Assembly: GCA_014656495.1 (NCBI GenBank)
Contig: BNCN01000003.1
Location: forward strand, 124,001-188,000
Direction: 5' to 3'
DNA: 64,000 nucleotides
Source of the DNA: Comamonas sp. KCTC 72670
Lineage (GTDB): Bacteria > Myxococcota > Myxococcia > Myxococcales > Myxococcaceae
Part shown: positions 11,138-19,204 of the stretch, in pieces
How positions within the stretch are numbered: position 1 is the stretch's first letter
How the letters are laid out: every line of letters starts with the position of its first letter
The notes under the pieces: model-generated
The model's database searches: none
Told to the model about the DNA's origin: nothing
What the model saw: only the letters and a program-made list of their open reading frames with translations
Program-made: the position numbers and the translations under genes

Positions 11138-11874
11138 CTGAGCTCCTTCTCGATGTCGGCTTCGACCTTCTTGGACCACTCCTGTACGCGCCGCCCCTCC
11201 GCGGGGTCGTACGCGACGCTGCCTTGCTTCACCTTCTGCAGGGTCTCCCGCGCCTTGGCCGCCTTGCCGTCCCGCAGCTGCGTCTCCGCGAGGAAGTAGT
11301 AGGCGCGCAGCATCTCCGGGTGCTTCGCGATGGCCTTCTCGTAGAGGCTGGCGGACTTGGCCAGGTCCCGCTTGGGCCACGGCAGCTCGTAGTAGTAGCG
11401 GCCCTTGGCCAGCAGCGGCGCGCCCCGGTCGTAGTCCGCGTCAATCTGAATGGCCTTGTCGAGCCGCTCGTTGAACTTGCCCTCGAGCCCCTCGCCCAGC
11501 GCCTTCATGACGCCCACGGCCTGGGAGTACGCGCCGATGCCGGTGGCCGCGTAGTAGTGCCCTTCCACCCGGGCGGGCGCGAGCTTGACGGCCTTCTCGC
11601 CCCAGTCCCACGTCTGGCGGCCCAGCACCTTCTTCAGCTTGTCGCTGGCCGCGCCGTCCGCCTGCCACTGGAGGATGCGCGCCTTGCGCCACACCAGCTC
11701 GTAGTCCTCGGGCGCGGCGTCCAGCGCCTTCTTCAGCGCGTCTTCGTAGGCCTTCTCCCCACCCGCCTCGCCCCGCTTCGCATACAGCGCGTCAAGCTCG
11801 GACAACAGGGAGGCTTCAGCCCCCCAGGCAGGCAGGCTCAGGAGCAGGCACAAAGCAAATGAAATCAGGCGCAT
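11134..11874 (-). CDS. Exported TPR protein (TatT-like)
   Basis: 246 residues with a signal peptide (MRLISFALCLLLSLPAWGAEA). The body is helical repeats, e.g. AYEDALKKALDAAPEDYELVWRKARI, then GHYYAATGIGAYSQAVGVMKALGEG and DLAKSASLYEKAIAKHPEMLRAYYFLAETQLRDGKAAKARETLQKV. The combination of a YYxATG turn, a core cavity pattern and terminal TPRs resembles the TRAP-associated TatT lipid/ligand-binding TPR family. The start ATG at 11874 is chosen over an open frame to 11931 because the signal peptide begins there. Coupling to an acyl-CoA synthetase suggests a part in handling an imported hydrophobic ligand, which is inference. Confidence 0.78.
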   Translation of the reverse strand: MRLISFALCLLLSLPAWGAEASLLSELDALYAKRGEAGGEKAYEDALKKALDAAPEDYELVWRKARILQWQADGAASDKLKKVLGRQTWDWGEKAVKLAPARVEGHYYAATGIGAYSQAVGVMKALGEGLEGKFNERLDKAIQIDADYDRGAPLLAKGRYYYELPWPKRDLAKSASLYEKAIAKHPEMLRAYYFLAETQLRDGKAAKARETLQKVKQGSVAYDPAEGRRVQEWSKKVEADIEKELR

Positions 11875-11945
11875 AAGCGCCGGGCTTAGCACGCACGATT
11901 GCCCGCTAGCAAACCAACGGACCCCAATCATCCACCAAACGACAC

Positions 11946-11986
11946 GAGGCGGGAGCAGTACGGGTCAACCCGTACCGTCCCGCCTC
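11946..11986 (-). terminator. Long hairpin after the sigma-factor gene
   Basis: Nested inverted repeat: GAGGCGGGA / TCCCGCCTC outside and TACGGGT / ACCCGTA inside, separated by a small GCAG/CCG internal loop. It lies 43 bp downstream of the sigma-factor stop on the minus strand and 70 bp before the TPR gene start. There is no T-run. It most likely ends the sigma transcript, although a role in the TPR leader cannot be excluded. Confidence 0.55.
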
Positions 11987-12028
11987 GGACAGGCGCCCTC
12001 CCAGGTGGGGAGGCTCTTGGAAGGGCCC

Positions 12029-12781
12029 TCACGCGGCGTCGGCCGCGTGCTCGCCCAGGTCCACGAACTCCTCGTTCTCGTTAAACGCGGAGAGGTAGCG
12101 CTCCAGGAAGTTCTTCGTCTTCAGCTCCACCTGGCGCACGCGCTCGCGCGACACGCCCCAGCGCTGGCCCAGCTCCTCCAGCGTGAGCGGCTTGTCCTGG
12201 GTCAACCGCTCCGTGAGGATGTCCCAGCCCAAGTCACCGATGCGCTTGCGCACCTTGGCGAGCGCCTCCTGAATCTCGGTGTCCTGCTCGTGCGACAGGA
12301 ACACCTGCTGCGGCGAGGGGCCGTTGTCCTCCAGCCGGTCGAGGAAGGTCGTCTCGCCGTCCTCGTCGATGGTGGCGTCCAGCGAGAAGTCCACCATGCT
12401 GCCGCGCTCCGCCTCGCCGCCGCGCACCTGGCTGCGGTTGTCCTTCAGATACCGGGTGATGTAGGCGCGAATCCACCACACCGCGTAGGTGGCGAAGCGC
12501 ACGTTCTTCTTGGGGTCGAAGTGCTCGATCGCCTTCATGAGACCGACGTTGCCTTCCTGGATGAGGTCATCCAGGCGTGCGCCGCGATTGGCGAACTTCT
12601 TCGCCACGGCGACAACGAAGGCCAGATTGGAGCTGGCAAGCGTCTGCCGCGCGGACTCGTCACCCTTGCGGGCGCGGCGCGCGAGCTCGTACTCCTGCTC
12701 GCGCGTCAGCTGCTGGTGCCCGCCCAGGTTCCGAAGGTAGTGCGACAGGCCTTCCGCTGCGTACTTCGTCGAATTGGCCAT
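12029..12781 (-). CDS. RpoH-type alternative RNA polymerase sigma factor
   Basis: 250 residues. Region 1.2/2 is well conserved (LTREQEYELARRARKGD, ASSNLAFVVAVAKKFANRGARLDDLIQEGNVGLMKAIEHFDP, VRFATYAVWWIRAYITRYL) and region 4 carries the helix-turn-helix LEELGQRWGVSRERVRQVE. This is the heat-shock-like sigma group, which in Myxococcus xanthus includes SigB, SigC and SigE, several of them developmental; which member this is cannot be decided here. The ATG at 12781 (MANSTKYAAEG) has GGAGGACGGGAAATC upstream and is preferred over a longer Arg-rich extension to 12838. It is a single gene ending in a hairpin. Confidence 0.93.
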   Translation of the reverse strand: MANSTKYAAEGLSHYLRNLGGHQQLTREQEYELARRARKGDESARQTLASSNLAFVVAVAKKFANRGARLDDLIQEGNVGLMKAIEHFDPKKNVRFATYAVWWIRAYITRYLKDNRSQVRGGEAERGSMVDFSLDATIDEDGETTFLDRLEDNGPSPQQVFLSHEQDTEIQEALAKVRKRIGDLGWDILTERLTQDKPLTLEELGQRWGVSRERVRQVELKTKNFLERYLSAFNENEEFVDLGEHAADAA

Positions 12782-12957
12782 GATTTCCCGTCCTCCGTTC
12801 GATGCCGGACGCGCGCTCCCCCGCCGCCTCGCGTCCACCTGGAACTAAGACGCGCAACGAGCGAAAGGGTTTCTCATTCCAGCCCCGAATGATCATTTCG
12901 CGCGGCATTCCCAGTCGGTCCCACGACTTGGACGGTAAGCCGCTCGACGCCGGGACG

Positions 12958-12981
12958 AAAAAAGAGCCGCGTCGGCCACGC
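12958..12981 (-). terminator. Rho-independent terminator of the Rieske-folE-oxidase operon
   Basis: Starting directly after the oxidase stop codon, the minus strand can form GCCG/CGGC (or the alternative GCGT/ACGC) followed immediately by TCTTTTTT. The run of six T at 12958-12963 is rare in this GC-rich window. The stem is short but position and T-run are right. Confidence 0.6.
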
Positions 12982-12982
12982 A

Positions 12983-14413
12983 TCAAGAACGCTTGGGAGC
13001 GGGGAACATTTTCGCGGGATTGAGCAACCCTGATGGGTCGAAGAAGGCCTTGAGCCGACGCTGCAAGTCGATGAGCGCGGGGGCCTGCTCCAACGGCAGA
13101 TATTCCCGCTTCGCGTGGCCCACACCGTGCTCGCCTGTGATCGTGCCGCCCAGCTCCACGGTCAGCACCAACATGCGTCGCAGGGCCTCGTCCACCAGCG
13201 GCCGTTGATGGGGACCGTCGTACAGGATGTTCGCGTGCAGGTTGCCGTCACCGGCGTGGCCATATGTGGCCACCGTGAGGCCCAGCTCCTGGCCCATGGC
13301 CTTCAGGCGCTCGATGACCTCGGGGATGCGCGAGCGCGGCACGACGATGTCCTCGGAAATCTTGCGAGGCTTGAGGGCCCGGAGGGCTGGGGAAATCACC
13401 CGTCGCGCGGCCCACAGCTTCTCGCGCTGGGAGGCATCCTGGGCCACCAGTGTCTCGGTGGCGCCCTGGCGGGCACAGAGGTCACCCAACTGAGACAGCT
13501 CCGCCAGCAGGCCCTCACGTCCGTTGCCGTCCACCTCCACGATGACGGCCGAGCCCGCGCCCGGTGGGAACTGGAAGCCCCGGCCGTCCACGGCGCGCAG
13601 GGCCACGTCGTCGATGAGCTCCAGACACCTCGGCAGGATGCCCGCGGCCAGCACGGCGGACACCCCTCGCGCGGCGTGCAGGACGGAGGGGAACACCACC
13701 AGGGCCGTGAGCACCTCGCGGGGTAGCGGGATGAGCTGCACCGTGATTTCGGTGGCGACCCCCAGCGTGCCCTCCGAGCCGACGAAGAGGCCCACCAAAT
13801 CGTAGCCCGCCACGCCCTTGATGGTGCGCCGGCCCACCCGGAGGATTTCGCCGTCCGGCAGCACCCACTCCAACCCGATGACGTAGTCCCGGGTGACGCC
13901 GTACTTGAGCGCGCGCGGCCCGCCCGCGTTCTCCGCCACGTTGCCGCCCAACGTGCAGATCTCCCAGGAGTTCGGGTCCGGGGGATAGAAGAGCCCCACC
14001 GCCTCCACGGCCTTCATCAAGTCCCCGGTGATGACGCCGGGCTGCACCACGGCCGTGAGGTCCTCGGGGGAGATGGAGAGGATGCGGTTCATCCGCTCCA
14101 GGCTCACCGCCACGCCGCCCTGCAAGGTCAGCGAGCCGCCGCTCTTCCCGCTCCGCGCGCCGCAGGGGGTGAAGGGCACGCCGTGCGCCACGCACACCTT
14201 GAAGACCTCGGACACCTGCCGCGTGTCCTCCGGAAACACGACGGCGTCGGGCGGGTACACCCCGCTGTCGGACTCGTCCTTCGAATAGGCGGCGAGCGCG
14301 GCCTCGTCGCGGCGCACCTGCCCCGGGGACAACACGGTGGTCAGCGCCTCACACACCCGCGCCACCTGCTCGGGCGCCACCCGGGGGAACTCCACGGGCG
14401 TGCCGCTGCTCAT
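12983..14413 (-). CDS. FAD-binding oxidase, GlcD/D-lactate dehydrogenase type
   Basis: 476 residues of the VAO/GlcD flavoprotein family. The FAD-binding PCMH domain is seen in PCGARSGKSGGSLTLQGGVAVSLERMNRI, the QPGVITGDLMKAVEAVGLFYPPDPNS loop and TLGGNVAENAGGPRALKYGVTRDYVIGLEWVLPDG; the C-terminal cap ends with HAGDGNLHANILYD and ITGEHGVGHAKREYLPLE, the substrate/metal-site motif. It likely oxidises a 2-hydroxy acid such as glycolate or D-lactate and passes electrons to a quinone or iron-sulfur partner. ATG at 14413 overlaps the folE stop (ATGA). No GlcE/GlcF follows, so this is the single-subunit form. Confidence 0.93.
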   Translation of the reverse strand: MSSGTPVEFPRVAPEQVARVCEALTTVLSPGQVRRDEAALAAYSKDESDSGVYPPDAVVFPEDTRQVSEVFKVCVAHGVPFTPCGARSGKSGGSLTLQGGVAVSLERMNRILSISPEDLTAVVQPGVITGDLMKAVEAVGLFYPPDPNSWEICTLGGNVAENAGGPRALKYGVTRDYVIGLEWVLPDGEILRVGRRTIKGVAGYDLVGLFVGSEGTLGVATEITVQLIPLPREVLTALVVFPSVLHAARGVSAVLAAGILPRCLELIDDVALRAVDGRGFQFPPGAGSAVIVEVDGNGREGLLAELSQLGDLCARQGATETLVAQDASQREKLWAARRVISPALRALKPRKISEDIVVPRSRIPEVIERLKAMGQELGLTVATYGHAGDGNLHANILYDGPHQRPLVDEALRRMLVLTVELGGTITGEHGVGHAKREYLPLEQAPALIDLQRRLKAFFDPSGLLNPAKMFPAPKRS

Positions 14414-15039
14414 CGGCGTGCCCCCAGCCGGGCCCACAATTCACGCCGCAGCGGGCCGTCGCGCCGCAAGGTGCCTTCATACGCCTCCGCATGGGTGACG
14501 GCGTCGCGCTGCTTGTCTCCCCGGAGGCGCAGGCAGGCCTGCTCCGCCTCGATGATGCACGCGGTGGCGGGGCTGCCCAGCACCTGGGCCAGGGCGCGCG
14601 CCACCTCCCGCGCCAGGTCCTCCTGGAGGATGAGCCGGTGCGCGAAGCAGTCCACCAGCGCCGACAGCCGGCCGAAGCCCACCACGCGCTTGCCGGGCAC
14701 GTAGGCCACGTGGGCGCGGCCCGTGAGGGGCAACAGGTGGTGCGGACACATGGAGTGGAAGCGCAAGTCCGTCACCACCACCAGCTCCCCCGAGGAGCCC
14801 GGGGGCACGGGGAACGTCTCGCCCAGCGCCTCCTCCGGCGTGCGGCCGTACCCGTCGAGGAACTCGGAGGTCCAGGCCTCCGCGACGCGCTCGGGGGTGT
14901 CCTTCAAATGGACGTCCTGGAGGGACAGGCCCGCGGCGCGCAGGAAGTCCGCGACGGCGCGCGCCATGGCCGCGGCGTCTGGGGCGGTGGCGGGAGCCGG
15001 AACGGCGGTGGCTTTGCGGCGGGCTCGGGACGAGGTCAC
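14410..15039 (-). CDS. folE: GTP cyclohydrolase I
   Basis: 209 residues. The type I zinc site is intact: Cys and two His in FHSMCPHHLLPLTGRAHVAYVPGKRVVGFGRLSALVD, and the second Cys in ATACIIEAEQACLRLRGD. It turns GTP into 7,8-dihydroneopterin triphosphate, the first step of folate, tetrahydrobiopterin or queuosine routes. The GTG at 15039 has AGGAG upstream; the frame stays open to 15126 but would overlap the Rieske stop at 15071. The first 25 residues are basic and Ala/Pro-rich, typical of variable FolE N-termini. It overlaps the oxidase start by 4 bp. Confidence 0.95.
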   Translation of the reverse strand: MTSSRARRKATAVPAPATAPDAAAMARAVADFLRAAGLSLQDVHLKDTPERVAEAWTSEFLDGYGRTPEEALGETFPVPPGSSGELVVVTDLRFHSMCPHHLLPLTGRAHVAYVPGKRVVGFGRLSALVDCFAHRLILQEDLAREVARALAQVLGSPATACIIEAEQACLRLRGDKQRDAVTHAEAYEGTLRRDGPLRRELWARLGARR

Positions 15040-15070
15040 AGCGGAATCGCTCCTGTGAAGGGGCCGGCGT

Positions 15071-15412
15071 TCAGGGGGGCGGGACGCTACCCGATGCGGC
15101 CACGAGGATGTGCTGCCCTTGCACACGCACCTGGAAGGTGGGAACCCGCACGCCCGGGTGCCGGGGGCACAGCCCCGTCCGGATGTCGAACGGCCAGGTG
15201 TGCAACGGACAGTGCACCACGTATCCCACCAGGTCGCCCTCGGACAGGGGCCCCGCCCGGTGAGGGCAGGCGTCCGCCACCGCGTGGAGCTCCCCGTTCA
15301 CCCGGAAGAGGGCCACCGCGACACCGGCCACCTGGACCACCGCGCGGCCCCGGGCGTCGAGCGCGTCCAAGGTCGCCACAGGAATGAATCCGCCGTCCGA
15401 ATGTCCGTTCAT
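15071..15412 (-). CDS. Rieske [2Fe-2S] ferredoxin
   Basis: 113 residues forming one Rieske domain. Both cluster motifs are visible: CPHRAG and, 17 residues on, CPLHTWPFD, the spacing of dioxygenase/nitrite-reductase-type soluble Rieske ferredoxins. There is no membrane anchor, so it should be a soluble electron carrier. The ATG at 15412 (MNGHSDGGFIPVATL) begins right at the domain; the frame is open to 15448. It is the first gene of a three-gene run with folE and the FAD oxidase, whose electrons it might carry, but no experiment-like clue for this exists in the sequence. Confidence 0.92.
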   Translation of the reverse strand: MNGHSDGGFIPVATLDALDARGRAVVQVAGVAVALFRVNGELHAVADACPHRAGPLSEGDLVGYVVHCPLHTWPFDIRTGLCPRHPGVRVPTFQVRVQGQHILVAASGSVPPP

Positions 15413-15485
15413 CCTCGAGAAACCCCAACGCGCCGGCGGGAGCGACACATCCCCACCCGGACGAAACAGAGCGTGATACCGTCCC

Positions 15486-15513
15486 TTGACACTGGCCGGG
15501 CCGCGTCATTAGA
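15486..15513 (+). promoter_or_regulatory. Promoter candidate for the zinc-uptake operon
   Basis: Perfect -35 hexamer TTGACA at 15486-15491, followed after 16 bp by ATTAGA. The -10 match is weak. The site lies 25 bp before the first gene of the metal-uptake operon and nothing else needs a promoter here. No clear Zur-like palindrome is seen next to it. Confidence 0.45.
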
Positions 15514-15537
15514 GCACCCGGCCGACGCCCTCTTCCG

Positions 15538-15963
15538 ATGAATCAGCGCGCCACCACCTTCGCCCGCTGCACCGCGACGCTGCTCGCCGCGCTGTGGCTG
15601 TGTCAGCCGCTGGGCGCGTTGATGCACGCGAGGGACGAGCACGCGCATCGCTTCTGTCCGCAGCACCAGACGTTCGAGGAGACGGCGCTCGGCACCGGGG
15701 CCCGCCTGGCGCGCATCGCCATCGAGCAGGGGCCGCAGCTGTCCGCCCTGCCCGAGGCGATGGCGGACTCGGCGGCCCTCACGCACGAAGAGTGCCCCCT
15801 GGTGACGACCAGCTCCCGCCCGGAGCTGCTGACGCCCTACCACCCGTCGCTGGTGCTGACGCTGCTGGCCGTGAGCCGTCCGGCCACCGCCCCGCCCCGG
15901 GTCCACCCGCCGCTCTCCATCCTCGACACCGCCCCCAAGGCCTCGCCCCCAGCGCACGCGTGA
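15538..15963 (+). CDS. Small exported His/Cys protein, first gene of zinc operon
   Basis: 141 residues with a signal anchor near the start (TATLLAALWLCQPLGALMHA). After it come clustered potential metal ligands: HARDEHAHRFCPQHQTFEE and, about 60 residues later, THEECPLV. The C-terminus is Pro-rich and ends APKASPPAHA. I know no named family, but the gene at 25107-25541 on the other strand has the same layout and the same APKASPP tail, so the two are probably paralogues. Position directly before the porin and ZnuABC genes suggests periplasmic metal binding or sensing; this is inference. Confidence 0.72.
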   Translation: MNQRATTFARCTATLLAALWLCQPLGALMHARDEHAHRFCPQHQTFEETALGTGARLARIAIEQGPQLSALPEAMADSAALTHEECPLVTTSSRPELLTPYHPSLVLTLLAVSRPATAPPRVHPPLSILDTAPKASPPAHA

Positions 15964-16040
15964 AGCGCGTCGTCTGAGGTCTGGCAGGTCATTGGTGGGC
16001 GTCGCCGCATCGCGGGCGCCCCGTTCGAGGAGCATTCCCG

Positions 16041-17396
16041 GTGGACACCCGTTCGCGCGCCGTCCGTGGCGCCGTCATCGCCGTATCACTCACGCCCTGG
16101 CTCATGGCCAGCAGCGCCCTGGCGCAGGCGCCCGCCGCGCCTCCCTCGGACGCCCCCGTCCAGGAGGAAGAAGCCGCGCCGCCCTCGCTCACGCCCGAGG
16201 AGCTGAAGGAAATCGAGGACGCGCTCGGCAGCGACGCCTCCGCCTCGCAGCAGCGCGCGCCGTCCGGCACCGCCACGCCGCCGCCTTCCGCCATCCCCGG
16301 GGCCACGGGGGGCATCTCCCTGCCGGGGATGAACACCGGCGCCGGCGCCAACTTCCTCGACCTGAGCTTCATCCTGGACGTGGCGGCGGCGGCCTTCACC
16401 GACAAGGAGCCGATGCAGAGCGGCGCGCACGACCCCACGCGCAACGGCTTCAACCTCCAGCAGTTGGAGCTGTCCATCGGCTCGGTGGTGGACCCCTACT
16501 TCCGCTTCGACGGCAACATCGTCTTCAGCCAGTTCGGCGTGGAGATTGAAGAGGCGTACGGCACCACGCTGGCGCTGCCCTACAACCTCCAGGTGCGCGC
16601 CGGTCAGTTCCTCACGCGCTTCGGCCGCATCAACCCCACCCACCCCCATTCGTGGGACTTCGTGGACCAGCCCTTCGCGGTGGGCCGCATCTTCGGCGGC
16701 GAGGGCAACCGCGGCCTGGGCACGGAGGTGTCCTGGCTGGCGCCCCTGCCCTGGTACGTGGAGGTGCTGGGCAGCATCACCGACGCCACGGGCGAGGCCA
16801 CCGCGCGCAGCTTCCTGGGCGCCACCAGCGAGCGCGTGCAGTCCCCGCTGGACCTGCAGGCCACCGGCGCGGTGAAGCAGTTCTTCCCGCTGTCGGATGA
16901 CCTGTCGCTGATGTGGGGCCTGTCCACCGCCACCGGCCCCAACCCCACGGGCCACCGCAACCGCACGGACGTCTTCGGCACGGACATCTACCTGCGCTAC
17001 CGGCCCGTGACGCAGGCGTACAACACCACGCTCATCACGTTCCAGACGGAGGCCTACTACCGCCGCCGCCAGGTGCCGGGCGACGTGCTCACCGACTTCA
17101 ACCTCTACGCCCAGACGGCGTGGCGCTTCTCGCCGCGCTGGGCCACCGCGCTGCGCTACGAGTTGGGAACGGCGGCGCGCGGCGAAGGCGGCGCGCGCAT
17201 CACCGACCCGTTGGATCCGGAGTGGACGGAGAGCCGCAACCGCGTCTCCGTCAACGCCACCTTCTGGCCCACCGAGTTCTCCCGGCTGCGCCTCCAGGCC
17301 GCCCGGGACCGGGCCGGCTGGCGGGACGAGGCCGGTTATTCGCTGATGCTCGCGCTCGAGCTGGTGACGGGCGCCCACGGCGCCCACGCGTTCTGA
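16041..17396 (+). CDS. Outer-membrane porin-like protein of the zinc operon
   Basis: 451 residues: signal peptide (to about SSALAQA), an acidic Pro/Ala-rich linker (EEEAAPPSLTPEELKEIEDALGS), then a beta-barrel from about residue 100. Typical barrel strands alternate (FNLQQLELSIGSVVDPYFRFDGNIVFS, YNLQVRAGQFLTRFGRINPTHPHSWDFVDQPF), resembling phosphate-selective-type porins, and the chain ends in a C-terminal Phe (GAHGAHAF) as expected for assembly by BAM. The start is a GTG at 16041 preceded by GAGGAG. It probably lets metal ions cross the outer membrane for ZnuABC. No TonB box or plug domain is seen. Confidence 0.82.
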   Translation: MDTRSRAVRGAVIAVSLTPWLMASSALAQAPAAPPSDAPVQEEEAAPPSLTPEELKEIEDALGSDASASQQRAPSGTATPPPSAIPGATGGISLPGMNTGAGANFLDLSFILDVAAAAFTDKEPMQSGAHDPTRNGFNLQQLELSIGSVVDPYFRFDGNIVFSQFGVEIEEAYGTTLALPYNLQVRAGQFLTRFGRINPTHPHSWDFVDQPFAVGRIFGGEGNRGLGTEVSWLAPLPWYVEVLGSITDATGEATARSFLGATSERVQSPLDLQATGAVKQFFPLSDDLSLMWGLSTATGPNPTGHRNRTDVFGTDIYLRYRPVTQAYNTTLITFQTEAYYRRRQVPGDVLTDFNLYAQTAWRFSPRWATALRYELGTAARGEGGARITDPLDPEWTESRNRVSVNATFWPTEFSRLRLQAARDRAGWRDEAGYSLMLALELVTGAHGAHAF

Positions 17397-17419
17397 ACCC
17401 TTTCACAGGAGCCATGCCC

Positions 17420-18343
17420 ATGCGTCCTACCCAACTGTTCGCGGCCGTGTGCGCCGCCCTCACCCTCTTCGCCGCCTCGCCCGCGCGCGCGGACGTCAAC
17501 GTCGTCACCACGCTCCCGGACCTGGCCGCGCTCGCCAAGGCGGTGGGCGGCAAGCACGTCCAGGTGCAGGCCCTGGCGCTGTCCAGCCAGGACCCGCACT
17601 TCGTGGACGCCAAGCCCAACCTGGCCCTGGCCCTCAACCGCGCCGACCTGCTCATCGCGGTGGGCCTGGAGCTGGAGGTCGGCTGGCTGCCCACGCTGCA
17701 GGTGGGCGCGCGCAACTCGAAGATCCTCGTGGGCGCGCCGGGCTACCTGGTGGCCTCGCAGTTCGTGAAGCTGCTGGAGGTCCCCACGGTGCAGGTGGAC
17801 CGCGGCCAGGGCGATGTCCACCCGGGCGGCAACCCGCACTTCCTCTATGACCCGCGGCAGGCGCTGGCCGTCGCGAAGGGCATCGCCGACCGGCTGGCGC
17901 AGCTGGACCCGGAGAACGCCGAGGCGTACCGCGCCAACCTGGCCACCTTCACCACCGAGTTGGAGAAGGCGCGCGCGGACTGGGAGAAGCGGCTGGCGGC
18001 CCTGCGCGGCCAGCCCGTCATCGCCTACCACCGCACCACCGCGTACCTGTCCGACTGGCTCGGCTTCGAGACCATCGCGTACCTGGAGCCCAAGCCCGGC
18101 ATCCCGCCCAACCCGTCGCACGTGGCGGGCGTGCTGGCCCAGGGCCGTCAGCGCAAGGCGCGCATGCTGCTGATGGAGAGCTACTACCCGGACACCACCG
18201 CGCGGCTGGTGGCCTCGAAGATTCCCGCCCCGCTCGTCACCCTGCACGGCGGCACCGACTTCAAGGCGGGCGAGACGTACATCCAGCACATCAACGAAAT
18301 GGTCGAGCGCCTGGAGAAGGGCCTCGCCGGCAAGGGGACCTGA
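17420..18343 (+). CDS. znuA: Zinc/manganese ABC transporter substrate-binding protein
   Basis: 307-residue periplasmic metal-binding protein of the cluster A-I (ZnuA/TroA) family with signal peptide (LTLFAASPARA). The metal-binding His residues are recognisable in SSQDPHFVDAKP, GGNPHFLYDP and VIAYHRTTAYLSDWLG; the long central helix LDPENAEAYRANLATFTTELEKARADWEKRL joins the two lobes. It lacks the long His-rich loop of classical ZnuA, so zinc versus manganese is open. AGGAG at 17407-17411 is 2 nt before an ATG at 17414 but 8 nt before the ATG at 17420, so the latter is preferred. It precedes its ABC partners in the same operon. Confidence 0.93.
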   Translation: MRPTQLFAAVCAALTLFAASPARADVNVVTTLPDLAALAKAVGGKHVQVQALALSSQDPHFVDAKPNLALALNRADLLIAVGLELEVGWLPTLQVGARNSKILVGAPGYLVASQFVKLLEVPTVQVDRGQGDVHPGGNPHFLYDPRQALAVAKGIADRLAQLDPENAEAYRANLATFTTELEKARADWEKRLAALRGQPVIAYHRTTAYLSDWLGFETIAYLEPKPGIPPNPSHVAGVLAQGRQRKARMLLMESYYPDTTARLVASKIPAPLVTLHGGTDFKAGETYIQHINEMVERLEKGLAGKGT

Positions 18344-18346
18344 GCC

Positions 18347-19204
18347 ATGCGGACCCGACTCCTCCTGCCGCTGCTCCTGCTGTCCGGCTGCGCGCTGGAG
18401 CCCGGTGAGAGCTTCGCTGTGCTGGAGCCCACCGTGCGCGCGGACTACACCCCCGTGGCCTCGCGCGACGCGGGCAACGGCTTCCAGCGGCTGGCCTCCG
18501 ACTTCCAGGTGCGGCTCGACGGCGCCGCCCTGGGCGTGACGCACATCGACCTGGTGGGCGGCGCCACCGGCGGCGGCCCCACCACGTTCAACCCGGCCAA
18601 CCCGCCCCCGGGCTACACCAACTGCCACAACGGCCACTGCCACCGGAATGACGGCGCGCTGGTGGACTACGAGGACATCCAGGCGGAGCTGGACAGCGGC
18701 GGCGGCGCCGCGGAGTCCACGGTGGCCAGCCTGCACGTGGACGCGGACCTGGACCTGCTCGTGGAAGAGACGCTGACGCCGGAGTGCGAGCCGTCGTGCG
18801 AGCTGCCTCGGACGAACGTCAGCCGTTACCAGTGGGACGTGGCGTCGGTCCGGATGGAGGGCGCCGTGCGTGACGGGCGCGCCACGCCGCGCTTCACCGG
18901 TGAGCGCCCCTTCCGCGTCACCTTGACGACGGCGGGCACCGGAGACGCGGGCCGCCCGGTGCTCGCGCTGCGCGGCGCCGTGGCCATCCCCGCGGACCGC
19001 GAGCACAAGCCGCGCGTGAAGCTGGCGATGAGCCTTTCGCTGGCGCCCACGCTGTTCGACGCGCTGGACTGGGCCGCGACGACGCCGGGGCCAGATGGCG
19101 TGGTGGACCTGGACGCGCCCGAGCACGCGGCGCTCCGGGCCGCGCTCCTGGAGTCCCTGTCCGAGCTGGAACCGCGAGCGGAGGTCCGGCGTGAAAACCG
19201 CTGA
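18347..19204 (+). CDS. Lipoprotein with CHNGHCH motif in the zinc operon
   Basis: 285 residues. The N-terminus is a lipoprotein signal (LLLPLLLLSGC, lipidated Cys15). About 90 residues in lies YTNCHNGHCHRNDG, a dense Cys/His cluster well suited to bind a metal ion; further Cys pairs occur in TPECEPSCELP. The second half is a beta-rich domain (FRVTLTTAGTGD, VLALRGAVAIPADREHKPRVKLAMSLSLAP). No family is recognised. It sits between znuA and znuC with a 3-bp gap before and a 14-bp overlap after, so it is a true operon member and probably a metal-handling lipoprotein of the periplasm. Confidence 0.82.
   Translation: MRTRLLLPLLLLSGCALEPGESFAVLEPTVRADYTPVASRDAGNGFQRLASDFQVRLDGAALGVTHIDLVGGATGGGPTTFNPANPPPGYTNCHNGHCHRNDGALVDYEDIQAELDSGGGAAESTVASLHVDADLDLLVEETLTPECEPSCELPRTNVSRYQWDVASVRMEGAVRDGRATPRFTGERPFRVTLTTAGTGDAGRPVLALRGAVAIPADREHKPRVKLAMSLSLAPTLFDALDWAATTPGPDGVVDLDAPEHAALRAALLESLSELEPRAEVRRENR

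Noticed and set aside
16041-17396. TonB-dependent receptor for zinc
   Set aside because: No plug domain or TonB box; size and strand pattern fit a porin.
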